Under the pieces are notes generated by a model. The model saw only the letters and a list, made by a program, of their open reading frames with translations, was not told where the DNA came from and did no database searches. DNA of 64,000 nt from Reyranella sp. (GTDB taxonomy: Bacteria > Pseudomonadota > Alphaproteobacteria > Reyranellales > Reyranellaceae): assembly GCF_017305915.1 (NCBI RefSeq), contig NZ_JAFKJN010000024.1:1-64000 (forward strand), read 5' to 3'. The position numbers and the translations under genes are program-made. Shown one piece after another: positions 8,027 through 17,127 of the stretch. Numbering within the stretch: the first letter of the stretch is position 1; each line of letters opens with the position of its first letter.

Positions 8027-9313
8027 CTATGCCACGGGCCGCGCGGTTGGCCAGACCAGCGTGCGGCCGGTGCCGCCGGTGCGCCACACCAGGAAGCTGA
8101 TGATGGTGAGGTTCAGGAGGTTGAAGATCACGGCGATGCCGAAGGCCGGCGCGTAGTAGCCGAAGTGGTCGTAGAGCGCGCCGGCGAACCAGCTGCCGAA
8201 CGCCATGCCGCTCATCGCCGTGAACAGGGTGAGCGGCATGCGCCACGCGGCTTCCGAAGCCGGAAAGAGATCGCGGACCGCCACGCTGTAGGACGGGATG
8301 ATGCCGGCGAAGCCCAGGCCGAACGCGGCCGACACCGCGAACAGCCCGACCTCGTCCTGGGTGAGCAGGAACAAGGCGATCGCCACCGCCTGGCAAGCCG
8401 AGCCCGCCATCACCGTGCGCAGGCCGCCGATGCGGTCGGCCAGCGAGCCCCAGGCCTGCCGCGCCAGGAAGGCGCAACCCAGCATCAGCGACAGCATCGC
8501 CGCGCCATGCGTCGGCTTGATGCCGATGTCGCCGCAGAAGGCGACGATGTGCGCCGACGGGATCGACATCGGGATGCAGCAGAAGAAGCCGGCGAGGCAA
8601 AGCAGCGCCTGCGCCACGTTGGGCGGGAAGCCGGCGACCTTGGGCCGCCCGCCCGAGGCCGACGCCGCATGGCGCGCCGCCACCGGCGGCGGCTTCGGCG
8701 GCTCCTTGAGGAAGTAGATCGCGGGCAGGATGAAGCCGAGAGCGAACACGCCGAACACCAGCATCACCGGCTGCCAGCCGAACGTCGTCATGCCGCGCTC
8801 GAAGACAGCCGGCCACACGACGCCCGCGACGTACTGGCCGGAGGAGATCAGCGCGATAGCGGCACCTCGGCGGCGCTCGAACCAGCGGCTGACATAGACC
8901 AGCAGCGGCGGATAGACGCCGCCGTTGCCGAGGAAGCCCAGCAGCGCATGGCCGACATAGAGCGCCCAGATCGAACCCAGTGACGACAGCGCCAGCCCGC
9001 CCGCGATCATGACGGCGCCGATGCTGACGGTGCGGCGCAGGCCGATGCGGTCGGCCAGCCAGCCCATCAGGATGCCGCCCGAGCCGGTGCCGACCCAGAC
9101 CAGGGATCCCGCGAGCGCCAGCACCGAACGCTCGGTGCCGAGCGCCTCCTGCATCGGCTTCATGCCGACCACGATTAGCAGCGGAGAAGCGTAGGACACC
9201 GAGAGGATGGCGAGCACCAGCCACGCCATCCGCCACGAGGCGCGGCTATCGACGCCGCCGCTGCCCGACTCCGACGCGCGAAGCGCTGCATCGCGCGGCC
9301 CAACGCTGTCCAT
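8027..9313 (-). CDS. major facilitator superfamily transporter
   Basis: This 428-residue protein has the twelve-helix pattern of MFS carriers. The family loop 2-3 motif is GWLADRIGLRRTV (about residues 84-96), and a related SLADRIGGLRTVM motif follows helix 8, near residue 296. The central loop is about 45 residues and Pro/Lys rich. It resembles monocarboxylate/oxalate-type carriers, but the substrate is not evident. It is divergent from the osmC-like gene with a 70-base spacer, which should hold promoters for both. Confidence 0.85.
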   Translation of the reverse strand: MDSVGPRDAALRASESGSGGVDSRASWRMAWLVLAILSVSYASPLLIVVGMKPMQEALGTERSVLALAGSLVWVGTGSGGILMGWLADRIGLRRTVSIGAVMIAGGLALSSLGSIWALYVGHALLGFLGNGGVYPPLLVYVSRWFERRRGAAIALISSGQYVAGVVWPAVFERGMTTFGWQPVMLVFGVFALGFILPAIYFLKEPPKPPPVAARHAASASGGRPKVAGFPPNVAQALLCLAGFFCCIPMSIPSAHIVAFCGDIGIKPTHGAAMLSLMLGCAFLARQAWGSLADRIGGLRTVMAGSACQAVAIALFLLTQDEVGLFAVSAAFGLGFAGIIPSYSVAVRDLFPASEAAWRMPLTLFTAMSGMAFGSWFAGALYDHFGYYAPAFGIAVIFNLLNLTIISFLVWRTGGTGRTLVWPTARPVA

Positions 9314-9383
9314 TACACTGCTTCCTCCGGCGTCGGACGCGCAGGCATTCTGCTACCATCGCGCCTCCGATCGAGGAGGCACT

Positions 9384-9863
9384 ATGGCTGAGAACGAGAC
9401 CCGGCGCGATACCGCGGCCCTGCAGACCCGGACGCTGGGCGGAACGGTGGTGGTGTCCTCCACCGGGAACGGCGCCTTCGAGCAGATGCTGCTGAACGGC
9501 CGCCACACGCTGCTGGCCGACGAGCCCAAGGCGGTCGGCGGCAACGATGTCGGCCCCGGCCCCTACGAGTTCCTGCTGATGTCGCTCGGCGCCTGCACCT
9601 CGATGACCCTGCACATGTATGCGAGCCGCAAGAAGTGGCCACTCGCCCAGGTCGTGGTGCGGCTGCGCCATTCCAAGGTCCATGCCGAGGATTGCGCCGA
9701 CTGCGAGAAGCCGACGGCGAAGATCGACCACATCGAGCGCGAGATCGAGGTGGTCGGCGCGCTCGATGCCGAGCAGCGGTCACGTTTGCTGGAGATCGCG
9801 GATCAGTGTCCGGTGCACCGTACGCTTTCGTCCAGGATCGACATCAAAACGACCGCCGTCTGA
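9384..9863 (+). CDS. OsmC/Ohr-family protein
   Basis: This 159-residue protein belongs to the OsmC fold: GPGPYEFLLMSLGACTSMTL (residues 58-77) carries the first conserved cysteine, and RSRLLEIADQCPVHRTL near residue 134 carries the second. The paired cysteines reduce organic hydroperoxides or fatty-acid peroxides. The sequence is closer to the YhfA/OsmC-like subgroup than to Ohr. A strong ribosome site (GAGGAGG) sits 5 bases before the ATG at 9384. A TctC-type gene follows after 13 bases on the same strand. Confidence 0.88.
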   Translation: MAENETRRDTAALQTRTLGGTVVVSSTGNGAFEQMLLNGRHTLLADEPKAVGGNDVGPGPYEFLLMSLGACTSMTLHMYASRKKWPLAQVVVRLRHSKVHAEDCADCEKPTAKIDHIEREIEVVGALDAEQRSRLLEIADQCPVHRTLSSRIDIKTTAV

Positions 9864-9876
9864 CAGGGAGAAGAAA

Positions 9877-10842
9877 ATGCGTTGGGTGACCAGACTCGGC
9901 CTCGCGATCGCAGCTGCGACCTTCGTGCTGCCCGCCATGGCGCAGAGCTGGCCGACCAAACCGGTGCGCATCGTCGTGCCGTTCGGCCCCGGCGGGCCGG
10001 CCGACGTCTATGCGCGCGTCATCGGCCAGGAGCTGACCGAGGTCTTCAAGCGGCAGTTCGTGATCGACAACAAGCCCGGCGCGGGCGCGGTGATCGGGAC
10101 CGACGTCGTCGCGAAAGCCGCGCCCGACGGCTACACGCTCTTGATGATGAGCAACACCCACACCACCAACGAGACGCTGCTCTCCAACAAGCCCTACACG
10201 CTGATGAAGGACCTGACGCCGGTCGCGCCGGTCAATTCGTCCGACCTGGTGATGGTGGTGCATCCCTCGGTGCCGGCCAAGACGCTGCAGGAGTTCATCG
10301 CGCTCGCCAAGAAAGATCCGGGCAAGCTCTCCTACGCCTCATCGGGGCCGGGCACGCCCTATCACATGGCCGGCGAGCTGTTCAAAGCGATGAGCGGCAC
10401 CGACATCCTGCACGTGCCGCACAAGAGCAGCGGCGAGGCGCGCAACGACGTGCTGGGCGGCCACGTCCAGATGATGTTCGACGCCGTCACCACCATGAAG
10501 GGCAGCGTCGAGGCCGGCCACGTGCGCGCGCTCGGCACCACCGGCGACAAACGCTCGACCATCCTGCCCGACGTGCCGACCGTCGCCGAGGCGGGCGTCC
10601 CGGGCTACGAGGCGACGATCTGGCTGGGCATCATGGCGCCCGCCGGCACGCCCAAGGAAATCGTCGACCGCCTCAACGCCGAGATCGGCAAGGCGGTGGC
10701 CAAGCCCGGCATCCGCGACGCCTGGGCCAAGCAGGGCGCGGTGCCGATGACCATGACGCCCGACGCCTTCGGCGCCTTCCTGCAGAAGGACATCGAGAAG
10801 TGGCGCAAGGTCGTCGAGGTGTCCGGCGCCAAGGTGCAGTGA
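9877..10842 (+). CDS. TctC/Bug-family periplasmic solute-binding protein
   Basis: This 321-residue exported protein has an N-terminal signal peptide ending near PAMAQS. The Bug signature follows: WPTKPVRIVVPFGPGGPADV (residues 25-44) and IDNKPGAGAVIGTD near residue 63. Bug proteins bind carboxylates or related small molecules, often for a tripartite tricarboxylate transporter. No TctA/TctB membrane genes are adjacent, so it is an orphan receptor, as is common in bacteria rich in Bug genes. The ribosome site AGGGAG precedes the ATG at 9877. The next, frameshifted gene starts directly after its stop. Confidence 0.88.
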   Translation: MRWVTRLGLAIAAATFVLPAMAQSWPTKPVRIVVPFGPGGPADVYARVIGQELTEVFKRQFVIDNKPGAGAVIGTDVVAKAAPDGYTLLMMSNTHTTNETLLSNKPYTLMKDLTPVAPVNSSDLVMVVHPSVPAKTLQEFIALAKKDPGKLSYASSGPGTPYHMAGELFKAMSGTDILHVPHKSSGEARNDVLGGHVQMMFDAVTTMKGSVEAGHVRALGTTGDKRSTILPDVPTVAEAGVPGYEATIWLGIMAPAGTPKEIVDRLNAEIGKAVAKPGIRDAWAKQGAVPMTMTPDAFGAFLQKDIEKWRKVVEVSGAKVQ

Positions 10843-11473
10843 ATGGCGCTCCGTATCCTGGCGGGCGGCGCCGCCCAGTCCCTGGTCGAGACGGCGAAGG
10901 ATGGCTTCGAGATCGAGGGCACGTTCAGCGCCGTCGGCGCCATGCGCGACAAGCTGCTCGCGGGCGAGCCGGCCGACATCGTCATCCTGAGCCGCGCCCT
11001 GGTCGAGGGCCTGGCCCAGAGCGGCCATGTCGTGGCGGGCACGATGGCCGACGTCGCGCGGGTCGCCACGGCGGTCGCGGTGCGCGCGCGATCCCCTGCC
11101 CGCCATCGCCGACAAGGCCGGGCTGGCGGCGGCCCTGAGCGACGCCGACGAGATCCACTTCCCCGATCCGGCCCTGGCAACCGCCGGCATCCACTTCGCC
11201 AAGGTGATGCGTGAGCTCGGCATCTGGGACCGCGTCCAGGGCCGGCTGAAACTGGCGCCCAACGGCAACACCGCCATGCGCGCGCTCGCCGCCTCGACGG
11301 CGCGGCGGCCGATCGGCTGCACCCAGGAGACCGAGATCCGCGCGACGCCAGGCATCGTGCTGGCCGGCCCCCTGCCACCCGGCTGCGATCTGACGACGGT
11401 CTATGCCGCCGCCGTCACCAGCACGGCCCAGGCCCCTGCCGAGGCGGTGCGCTTCATCGCCCGGCTCGCCTAG
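10843..11473 (+). pseudogene. ModA-like substrate-binding domain protein, frameshifted
   Basis: The first frame reads MALRILAGGAAQSLVE, then GEPADIVILSRALVEGLAQSG and VARVATAVAVRA. The continuation appears in the next frame (DPLPAIADKAGLAAALSDAD) and runs to the stop at 11471. Joined, it is a single ModA-like binding domain of about 209 residues. The shift falls in a GC-alternating run at about 11083-11092 (GTGCGCGCGCGAT), where one extra base explains it. There is no signal peptide. Either the gene is truly broken or the base call in this run is wrong. Confidence 0.75.
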
Positions 11474-12031
11474 TTAACCCCAGAGCAACACTGCCGCCCC
11501 CAGCACGACGAACGAGGCGGCGGCGCAGATGCGCACCAGCTTGAGCGGGATCTTGCGCGCCAGCAGGTCGCCGCCCAGCACCGCCGGCACGTTGGCCAGC
11601 ATCATGCCGACGGTCGTGCCGGCCGTGACGATCGCGATGTCGTGGAAGCGCGCGGCCAGCGCCACGGTGGCGATCTGGGTCTTGTCGCCGATCTCGACCA
11701 GGAAGAAGGCGATGGTCGTGGCGAGGAAGGCGCCGACATGGCTGGAGGCCTTGGGCCCCTCGTCCTCCTTGTCCGGGATCAGCGCCCAGCCGGCCATGAC
11801 GATGAACAGCACACCGACGATCCAGCGCATCGCATTGGGTCCGAGCCACGCCGCCACGGCGGCACCGACCGATGCCGCGATCGCGTGATTCGCCAAGGTC
11901 GCGACCAGGATGCCGAGGATGATCGGCACCGGCTTGCGGTAGCGGGTGGCGAGCAGCATCGCCAGAAGCTGGGTCTTGTCGCCGATTTCGGCGATCGCCA
12001 CGAGGCCGGCGGAGACGAGGAAGGCTTCCAT
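11474..12031 (-). CDS. GDT1/TMEM165-family manganese/cation exporter
   Basis: This 185-residue membrane protein has the two inverted-repeat signatures of the UPF0016/GDT1 family, EIGDKTQ near residue 15 and EIGDKTQ again near residue 112, each on a hydrophobic helix. Family members move Mn2+ or Ca2+ out of the cytosol in exchange for protons; bacterial ones mostly protect against manganese. A probable yybP-ykoY manganese riboswitch lies upstream, which fits that role. Its end abuts the frameshifted ModA-like gene on the other strand. Confidence 0.9.
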   Translation of the reverse strand: MEAFLVSAGLVAIAEIGDKTQLLAMLLATRYRKPVPIILGILVATLANHAIAASVGAAVAAWLGPNAMRWIVGVLFIVMAGWALIPDKEDEGPKASSHVGAFLATTIAFFLVEIGDKTQIATVALAARFHDIAIVTAGTTVGMMLANVPAVLGGDLLARKIPLKLVRICAAASFVVLGAAVLLWG

Positions 12032-12099
12032 GGGGCGTCACATACGGGGATCGAGCGGGCGCGTACCGTTGGCCGCACGCGCCGCCCGATCCCGCGGGT

Positions 12100-12215
12100 T
12101 TTCAACGCATGCAAGCCAAAGGTCTCGCCAAGCACGGATGCCGAAAGGACCAAGGTCCGAAGACCTAGTTTGTTGACCCTTCCGCCTCTGGGGTGAGGCC
12201 GGCTACTCCCCAATG
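12100..12215 (-). ncRNA. probable yybP-ykoY manganese riboswitch
   Basis: On the minus strand two conserved elements of the yybP-ykoY aptamer appear in order and at suitable spacing: GGGGAGTAGCC (12211-12201) and CGAGACCTTTGGCTT (12127-12113). Helix-forming sequence lies between them, for example AGGTCTTCGGACCT with a UUCG loop. These are the loop segments known to hold Mn2+. A second strong hairpin between about 12050 and 12094, just before the GDT1-family ATG, could be the expression platform. Placement before a Mn exporter gene is the known biological setting. Exact ends are approximate. Confidence 0.8.
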
Positions 12216-12295
12216 ACGATGCGGGTATAAGGCGGTGGGAAACCCGGCGCAAGCCGCCTCGCTGCGGCCCTTTGGCCCGTGCTAGACCTTGGCGC

Positions 12296-15223
12296 ATGGC
12301 GAAATCCAAGGCATCCGCGGCGCCCGCGCCGGCAGCCGCCCCCACTCCAGCTGAGGCGGCGGACGACAAGCCGATCAAGAACCTCTACCTGGTCGACGGC
12401 TCGGGCTACCTGTTCCGCGCCTTCCACGCGCTGCCGCCGATGAACCGGCCCGACGGCACGCCGGTCAACGCCGTCTACGGCTTCTGCCGCATGCTGGCCG
12501 CCGACATCCTCGACAAGCCCGAGGTCGACCACGTCGCGATGATCCTCGACGCCAGCGGCACGACCTTCCGCAACGAGATCTACGACCAGTACAAGGCCAA
12601 TCGCTCCGAGCCGCCGGAGGACCTGATCCCGCAGTTCCCGCTGATCCGCGAGGCGGCCAAGGCGTTCAACGTCACGGTCTGCGAGCTCAAGGGCTACGAG
12701 GCCGACGACCTGATCGCGACCTATGCGCGGCTGGCGCTCGAGGCCGGCGGCACCTGCACCATCGTGTCGTCCGACAAGGACCTGATGCAGCTCATCCGGC
12801 CGGGTGTCGAGATGATGGACCCGATCAAGAAGATCAAGCTCGGGCCCGAGGCGGTGATGGAGAAGTTCGGCGTCACGCCGGACAAGGTGATCGACGTCCA
12901 GGCGCTGGCCGGCGATTCGACCGACAACGTGCCCGGCGTGCCGGGCATCGGCGTCAAGACCGCGGCCCAGCTCCTCGCCGAGTACGGCGACCTCGAGACG
13001 CTGCTCGCGCGGGCCGGCGAGATCAAGCAGCCCAAGCGGCGCGAGGCCCTGCAGAACAATGCCGAGCTGGCGCGCATCTCCAAGCAGCTGGTGACGCTCC
13101 GGGACGACGTGCCGGCCCCCGCCGATCCGGACTCCTTCGACAAGCGCAAGCCCGACCCCAACGTGCTGCTGCCGTGGCTGGAAAAGCAGGGCTTCAAGAC
13201 GCTGGTCGCCAAGTACGCCAAGGAGCTGGGGGAAGCGACCGCGCCGGTCGCGGCGATGGCTTCCGTCACGCCGGCACCGCAGATGCCCGAAGCCCAGCGC
13301 CCGGCGCCGGCGACGCGGCCCAAATCCAACAAACCCTTCACGGCGGAAGACTACGAGACCATCCGCACCGAGGCGGCGCTCGACGAATGGATCGCCGAAG
13401 CGACCAAGGCGGGCGTCGTCAGCGTCGATCTCGAGAGCGCCGAGGCCGGGCTGGTCGGCCTGTCGTTCGCGCTGCTCGACGGACCGTGGGGCAACGTCAA
13501 CTCGGGGCGCCGGCGCGCAGCCTATCTGCCGATCGGCCATCGCGCGCCCGGCGAAGCCCAGGGCGCGCTCGATCTGGGCGGGGCCGGCAAGGCGGACGGC
13601 GCCGGCGCGCTGTTGCCCGACCAACTGGCGGCGAAGACCGCGATCGGGAAGCTGAAGCCGCTGCTCGAAGACCCGGGCGTGCTCAAGGTCGGCCACGACC
13701 TCAAGGCCGACCTCGAGGTGCTCGAGCAGCACGGCATCCGGCTGGCGCCGGTCGACGACACGATGCTGCTGTCCTTCGTGCTCGATGGCGGCAAGCACGG
13801 CCATGCGCTGGAGGATCTCGCCGAGCGGGAGCTCGACCGGCCGATGGTGAAGGTCTCCGACGTCGCCGGCTCGGGCGCCAAGCGGGTGAGTTTCGACAAG
13901 GTGCCGATCGAGCGCGCCCGCGAATATGCCGCCGGCAGCGCCGACACGATCTCGCAGCTCTGGGCGAAGCTGAAGCCGCGGCTCGCCGCCGAGCGCATGG
14001 TCGGCATGTACGAGACCATCGAACGGCCGCTGATGGCGGTGCTGCTCGGCATGGAGCAGGCGGGCGTCAAGGTCGACGCCACGCTGCTCAGGAGGCTCAG
14101 CGCCGACTTCGAGAAGCGGCTCGGCGAGCTCGAGCTCGAGATCCACAAGCTCGCCGGCCGCGAGTTCAATGTCGGCTCGCCCAAGCAGCTCGGCGAGATC
14201 CTGTTCGACGAGCAGAAGCTGCCGGGCGGCCGGCGCAGCAAGACCGGCGCCTGGTCGACCGACGCCTCGATCCTCGACGAGCTCGCGGCGCAAGGGCACG
14301 CGCTGCCGGTGAAGATCCTCGAGCACCGCCAGATCGCCAAGCTCAAGGGCACCTACACCGATGCGCTGGTGCGCGAATTGGACGCCCGGACCGGCCGCAT
14401 CCACACCTCCTACATGATGACCGGCGCGGCGACCGGCCGGCTCGCCTCGACCGAGCCCAACCTGCAGAACATCCCGGTGCGCACCGAGGAGGGCCGCAAG
14501 ATCCGCGAGGCCTTCATCGCCGAGAAGGGCCACAAGCTGGTCAGCGCCGACTATTCGCAGATCGAGCTCAGGCTGCTGGCGCACGTCGCCGAGATCGTGC
14601 AGCTCAAGGACGCCTTCGCGCGCGGCGACGACATCCATGCCATCACCGCCTCGGAGATGTTCGGCCTGCCGGTCAAGGGCATGGACCCGCTGGTGCGCCG
14701 CCGTGCCAAGGCGATCAACTTCGGCATCATCTACGGCATCTCGGCCTTCGGCCTCGCCAACCAGCTCGGCATCGGCCAGCCCGAGGCGCGCGACTACATC
14801 GCCAAGTACTTCCAGCGCTATCCCGGCATCCGCGACTACATGGAGCGGACCAAGGAGTACGCGCGCAAGAATGGCTACGTGAAGACGCCGTTCGGCCGCA
14901 AGATCCACCTCAAGCACATCAACGACAAGAACCAGGGCATGCGCGCCTTCTCCGAGCGCGCGGCGATCAACGCGCCGCTGCAGGGCGGCGCCGCCGATAT
15001 CATCAAGCGCGCCATGATCCGCCTGCCGCCGGCCCTGAAGGACGCCCATCTCGAGGGCCGCATGCTGCTGCAGGTGCACGACGAGCTGCTGTTCGAGGTC
15101 CCCGACAAGGAAGTCGACGCGATCAAGGGCGTCGCGCGCAAAGTGATGGAAAGCGCCGCCGCGCTCTCGGTGCCGCTGGTCGTCGAGACCGGCGTCGGCG
15201 CCAACTGGGCGGCGGCGCATTAG
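12296..15223 (+). CDS. polA: DNA polymerase I
   Basis: This 975-residue protein has all three PolA domains. The 5'-3' nuclease (about residues 25-290) begins LYLVDGSGYLFRAFHALPP. The 3'-5' exonuclease (about 350-555) keeps its acidic residues: VDLES, HDLKADLEVL and the final AGSADTISQLW aspartate, so proofreading is probably active. The polymerase has motif A VSADYSQIELR (near residue 750), motif B RRRAKAINFGIIYGIS and motif C QVHDELLFEV (near 927). It fills gaps in repair and Okazaki processing. I chose the ATG at 12296 because the preceding in-frame residues look like leader sequence. It has a short Ala/Pro-rich N-terminal extension. Confidence 0.97.
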   Translation: MAKSKASAAPAPAAAPTPAEAADDKPIKNLYLVDGSGYLFRAFHALPPMNRPDGTPVNAVYGFCRMLAADILDKPEVDHVAMILDASGTTFRNEIYDQYKANRSEPPEDLIPQFPLIREAAKAFNVTVCELKGYEADDLIATYARLALEAGGTCTIVSSDKDLMQLIRPGVEMMDPIKKIKLGPEAVMEKFGVTPDKVIDVQALAGDSTDNVPGVPGIGVKTAAQLLAEYGDLETLLARAGEIKQPKRREALQNNAELARISKQLVTLRDDVPAPADPDSFDKRKPDPNVLLPWLEKQGFKTLVAKYAKELGEATAPVAAMASVTPAPQMPEAQRPAPATRPKSNKPFTAEDYETIRTEAALDEWIAEATKAGVVSVDLESAEAGLVGLSFALLDGPWGNVNSGRRRAAYLPIGHRAPGEAQGALDLGGAGKADGAGALLPDQLAAKTAIGKLKPLLEDPGVLKVGHDLKADLEVLEQHGIRLAPVDDTMLLSFVLDGGKHGHALEDLAERELDRPMVKVSDVAGSGAKRVSFDKVPIERAREYAAGSADTISQLWAKLKPRLAAERMVGMYETIERPLMAVLLGMEQAGVKVDATLLRRLSADFEKRLGELELEIHKLAGREFNVGSPKQLGEILFDEQKLPGGRRSKTGAWSTDASILDELAAQGHALPVKILEHRQIAKLKGTYTDALVRELDARTGRIHTSYMMTGAATGRLASTEPNLQNIPVRTEEGRKIREAFIAEKGHKLVSADYSQIELRLLAHVAEIVQLKDAFARGDDIHAITASEMFGLPVKGMDPLVRRRAKAINFGIIYGISAFGLANQLGIGQPEARDYIAKYFQRYPGIRDYMERTKEYARKNGYVKTPFGRKIHLKHINDKNQGMRAFSERAAINAPLQGGAADIIKRAMIRLPPALKDAHLEGRMLLQVHDELLFEVPDKEVDAIKGVARKVMESAAALSVPLVVETGVGANWAAAH

Positions 15224-15245
15224 ACCGATTGAGCGACGAGCACCG

Positions 15246-15314
15246 TGTCATCCCGAGCGCAGCGAGGGACCTATGAGGCCTCAGCATAGATCCCTCGCTT
15301 CGCTCGGGATGACA
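15246..15314. repeat. long near-perfect inverted repeat (REP-like hairpin)
   Basis: The arms TGTCATCCCGAGCG... (from 15246) and ...CGCTCGGGATGACA (to 15314) pair over about 30 bases with few mismatches around a short AGGCCTCAG centre. It sits 23 bases after the polA stop and 41 before the GST gene. Such ATCCCGAGCG palindromes are commonly dispersed in alphaproteobacterial genomes and can act as transcription terminators or RNA stabilisers. It could end the polA message. Confidence 0.75.
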
Positions 15315-15355
15315 ATTTTCGCTACAGTCGGGCCCTACGCCAAGGAGATACGGGC

Positions 15356-15973
15356 ATGAAGATCTGGGGCCGGGCCAATTCGATCAATGTCATGAAGGTG
15401 CTGTGGTGCGCCGACGAATGCGGGCTGAAGTACGACCGCGAGAATGTCGGGCTGCAGTTCGGCGGCAACGACCAGAAATGGTACCTCGACATGAACCCCA
15501 ACGGCGTCGTGCCGACCATCGACGACGGCGGCCGCATCATCTGGGAGAGCAACAGTTGTGTGCGCTATCTCGCCGCCCGCTATGCCGCGGGCACGCTGTG
15601 GCCGAACGATCCGGGGCAGAGGAGCGAGGCAGACCGCTGGATGGACTGGCAGCTCTCGACCCTCTCCGAGGCGATGCGGGTGATCTTCTGGGGCCTGGTG
15701 CGCACGCCGCCGGAGAAGCGCGACATGGCGGCGATCAAGAAGGCCGCGGCCGATGCCGGCAAGCTGTGGGGCCGGCTCGACCAGAAGCTCGCGGGCCGGC
15801 AGTACGTGGCGGGTGGGCATCTCACCATGGGCGACATCCCGGTCGGCTGCTTCGTGCACCGCTGGTACGCGCTCGATGTCGAGCGGCCCGACCTCAAGAA
15901 CGTGAAGGCGTGGTACGAGCGGCTGAAGGCGCGGCCGGCCTACGCCAAGCATGTGATGCCGCCTTTGACGTAG
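15356..15973 (+). CDS. glutathione S-transferase family protein
   Basis: This 205-residue protein has a thioredoxin-like N-terminal domain with the GST glutathione-contact signature GVVPTIDDGGRIIWESNSCV (residues 50-69) and an all-helical C-terminal domain (LTMGDIPVGCFVHRWYALDV). An N-terminal Ser (RANSINVMKVLW) is the likely catalytic residue. GSTs conjugate or reduce with glutathione; the substrate is unknown. The stop codon lies within a perfect palindrome, a possible terminator shared with the convergent Rieske gene. Confidence 0.88.
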   Translation: MKIWGRANSINVMKVLWCADECGLKYDRENVGLQFGGNDQKWYLDMNPNGVVPTIDDGGRIIWESNSCVRYLAARYAAGTLWPNDPGQRSEADRWMDWQLSTLSEAMRVIFWGLVRTPPEKRDMAAIKKAAADAGKLWGRLDQKLAGRQYVAGGHLTMGDIPVGCFVHRWYALDVERPDLKNVKAWYERLKARPAYAKHVMPPLT

Positions 15974-15994
15974 CGCTGCGCAGCAGCGCTACGT
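15968..15994. terminator. perfect palindrome at the end of the GST gene
   Basis: ACGTAGCGCTGC, a GCA loop, then GCAGCGCTACGT form a 12-bp perfect stem. The TAG stop of the GST gene is inside the left arm. There is no clear T-tract, so it may work as a hairpin terminator for either convergent gene or simply stabilise RNA ends. The following 90 bases to the Rieske gene hold further GC-rich inverted segments but no gene. Confidence 0.45.
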
Positions 15995-16082
15995 CAGGCG
16001 GGCCCGTAGGCGTAGGCGCCCTGCGGGCGCCGGTCGCGCAAAGCGCGAACGCCAGGGCCCCGCGCGCTTCCAATTTCAGGCG

Positions 16083-17105
16083 TCATCCCGCCGCCCCCAT
16101 CGCCTCGACCAGCTTCCTGAACTGAGTCGGGCCGGCGTCGAGGCTGGTCGGCAGCATGGCGCGGCCGGGCTCGAGGTCGATCAGCTTCTGCTGCGCTTCG
16201 ATGATGCGCTTGTCCTCGTGGAACGCGGTCGTGGTCACGGCGTAGAGCCGCTCGAGCTTGTCGGGATCGATGTCCCGCGCCCGCGTGCCGACGGCGTAGA
16301 AATAGCGCGAGGTGCGGCCGGTGACCGGCGTCACCGCCTGCTCGTCGACGCGATAGAACAGCGGCTCGGCCTGTGGCGCCTTGAGCCCGCTCGCCTCGGC
16401 GGTGCCGGCCGGAAAGAACGCCGTGCGCTGCAGGAAGATGCCGGGGAACAGGAAGTCGTAGCTCGTCCAGACATCGACCGTCTCGCCCAGCCTCTTCATG
16501 AAGCCGCGCGGACGATGGCCGGTGTGCCAGCGCTCGAAGCGCAGGCCGCGATCGATCGGCGACATGCGCGGCCGGAGGTCGGCCCACTGCGGCATGTCCA
16601 TGCCGAGCGTCTTCTCGTGCGTGAAGGAAAGATGCGAAAGGTCGAGCAGGTTGTCGTCGATCAGCAGGTAGTGCGCGTCGTAGTCGAGCTGGCCGGCCTG
16701 CAGCCGATAGCCCGGATCGTCGAGCGCCAGGGTTGGCGGGATCGCCGCCGCATCGGCCTTGTCGGCCTCGCCCATCCAGACCCACACCCAGCTTCCGACC
16801 ACCTGCAGCGGGAAGCGGCGCACGCAGGCGCTTTGCGGGATCAGCTTCTGGCCGGGGATCTCGATGCACCTGCCGTCGGGCGCGAACTTCAGCCCGTGAT
16901 ACATGCAGCGCAGCGCATCGCCCTCGAGCCGGCCCAGCGACAGCGGTGCGAAGCGGTGCGGGCAGCGGTCCTCCAGGGCTACGATCGTGCCGTCGGACGT
17001 GCGGAACAGCACCAGCGGCTGGTCGACGATGGTGCGGGCATGGATGCGGCCGGGCTCGATCTCCTGCGTCCAGGCCGCGACGTACCAGGCATTGCGGATC
17101 CACAT
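16083..17105 (-). CDS. Rieske non-heme iron oxygenase (VanA-like)
   Basis: This 340-residue protein has a Rieske [2Fe-2S] centre with Cys48-x-His50 (CPHR) and Cys67-x2-His70 (CMYHG). A mononuclear iron site follows (IDDNLLDLSHLSFTH, near residues 159-173, Asp/His ligands). This layout matches vanillate O-demethylase and related aromatic mono- or demethylating oxygenases. It needs an electron-donating reductase, and none is encoded nearby, so the partner must be elsewhere. Length is typical. It lies 22 bases downstream of nothing on its own strand; the cyclase gene behind it is read in the same direction and starts 1.9 kb upstream. Confidence 0.88.
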   Translation of the reverse strand: MWIRNAWYVAAWTQEIEPGRIHARTIVDQPLVLFRTSDGTIVALEDRCPHRFAPLSLGRLEGDALRCMYHGLKFAPDGRCIEIPGQKLIPQSACVRRFPLQVVGSWVWVWMGEADKADAAAIPPTLALDDPGYRLQAGQLDYDAHYLLIDDNLLDLSHLSFTHEKTLGMDMPQWADLRPRMSPIDRGLRFERWHTGHRPRGFMKRLGETVDVWTSYDFLFPGIFLQRTAFFPAGTAEASGLKAPQAEPLFYRVDEQAVTPVTGRTSRYFYAVGTRARDIDPDKLERLYAVTTTAFHEDKRIIEAQQKLIDLEPGRAMLPTSLDAGPTQFRKLVEAMGAAG

Positions 17106-17127
17106 GGCCCGAGAGCTTAGCCCAGCC

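Noticed and set aside
12203..15220. Long open frame on the minus strand opposite polA
   Set aside because: The plus strand encodes an unmistakable full-length DNA polymerase I; the antisense frame is the usual open shadow of high-GC coding DNA and spells no recognisable family.
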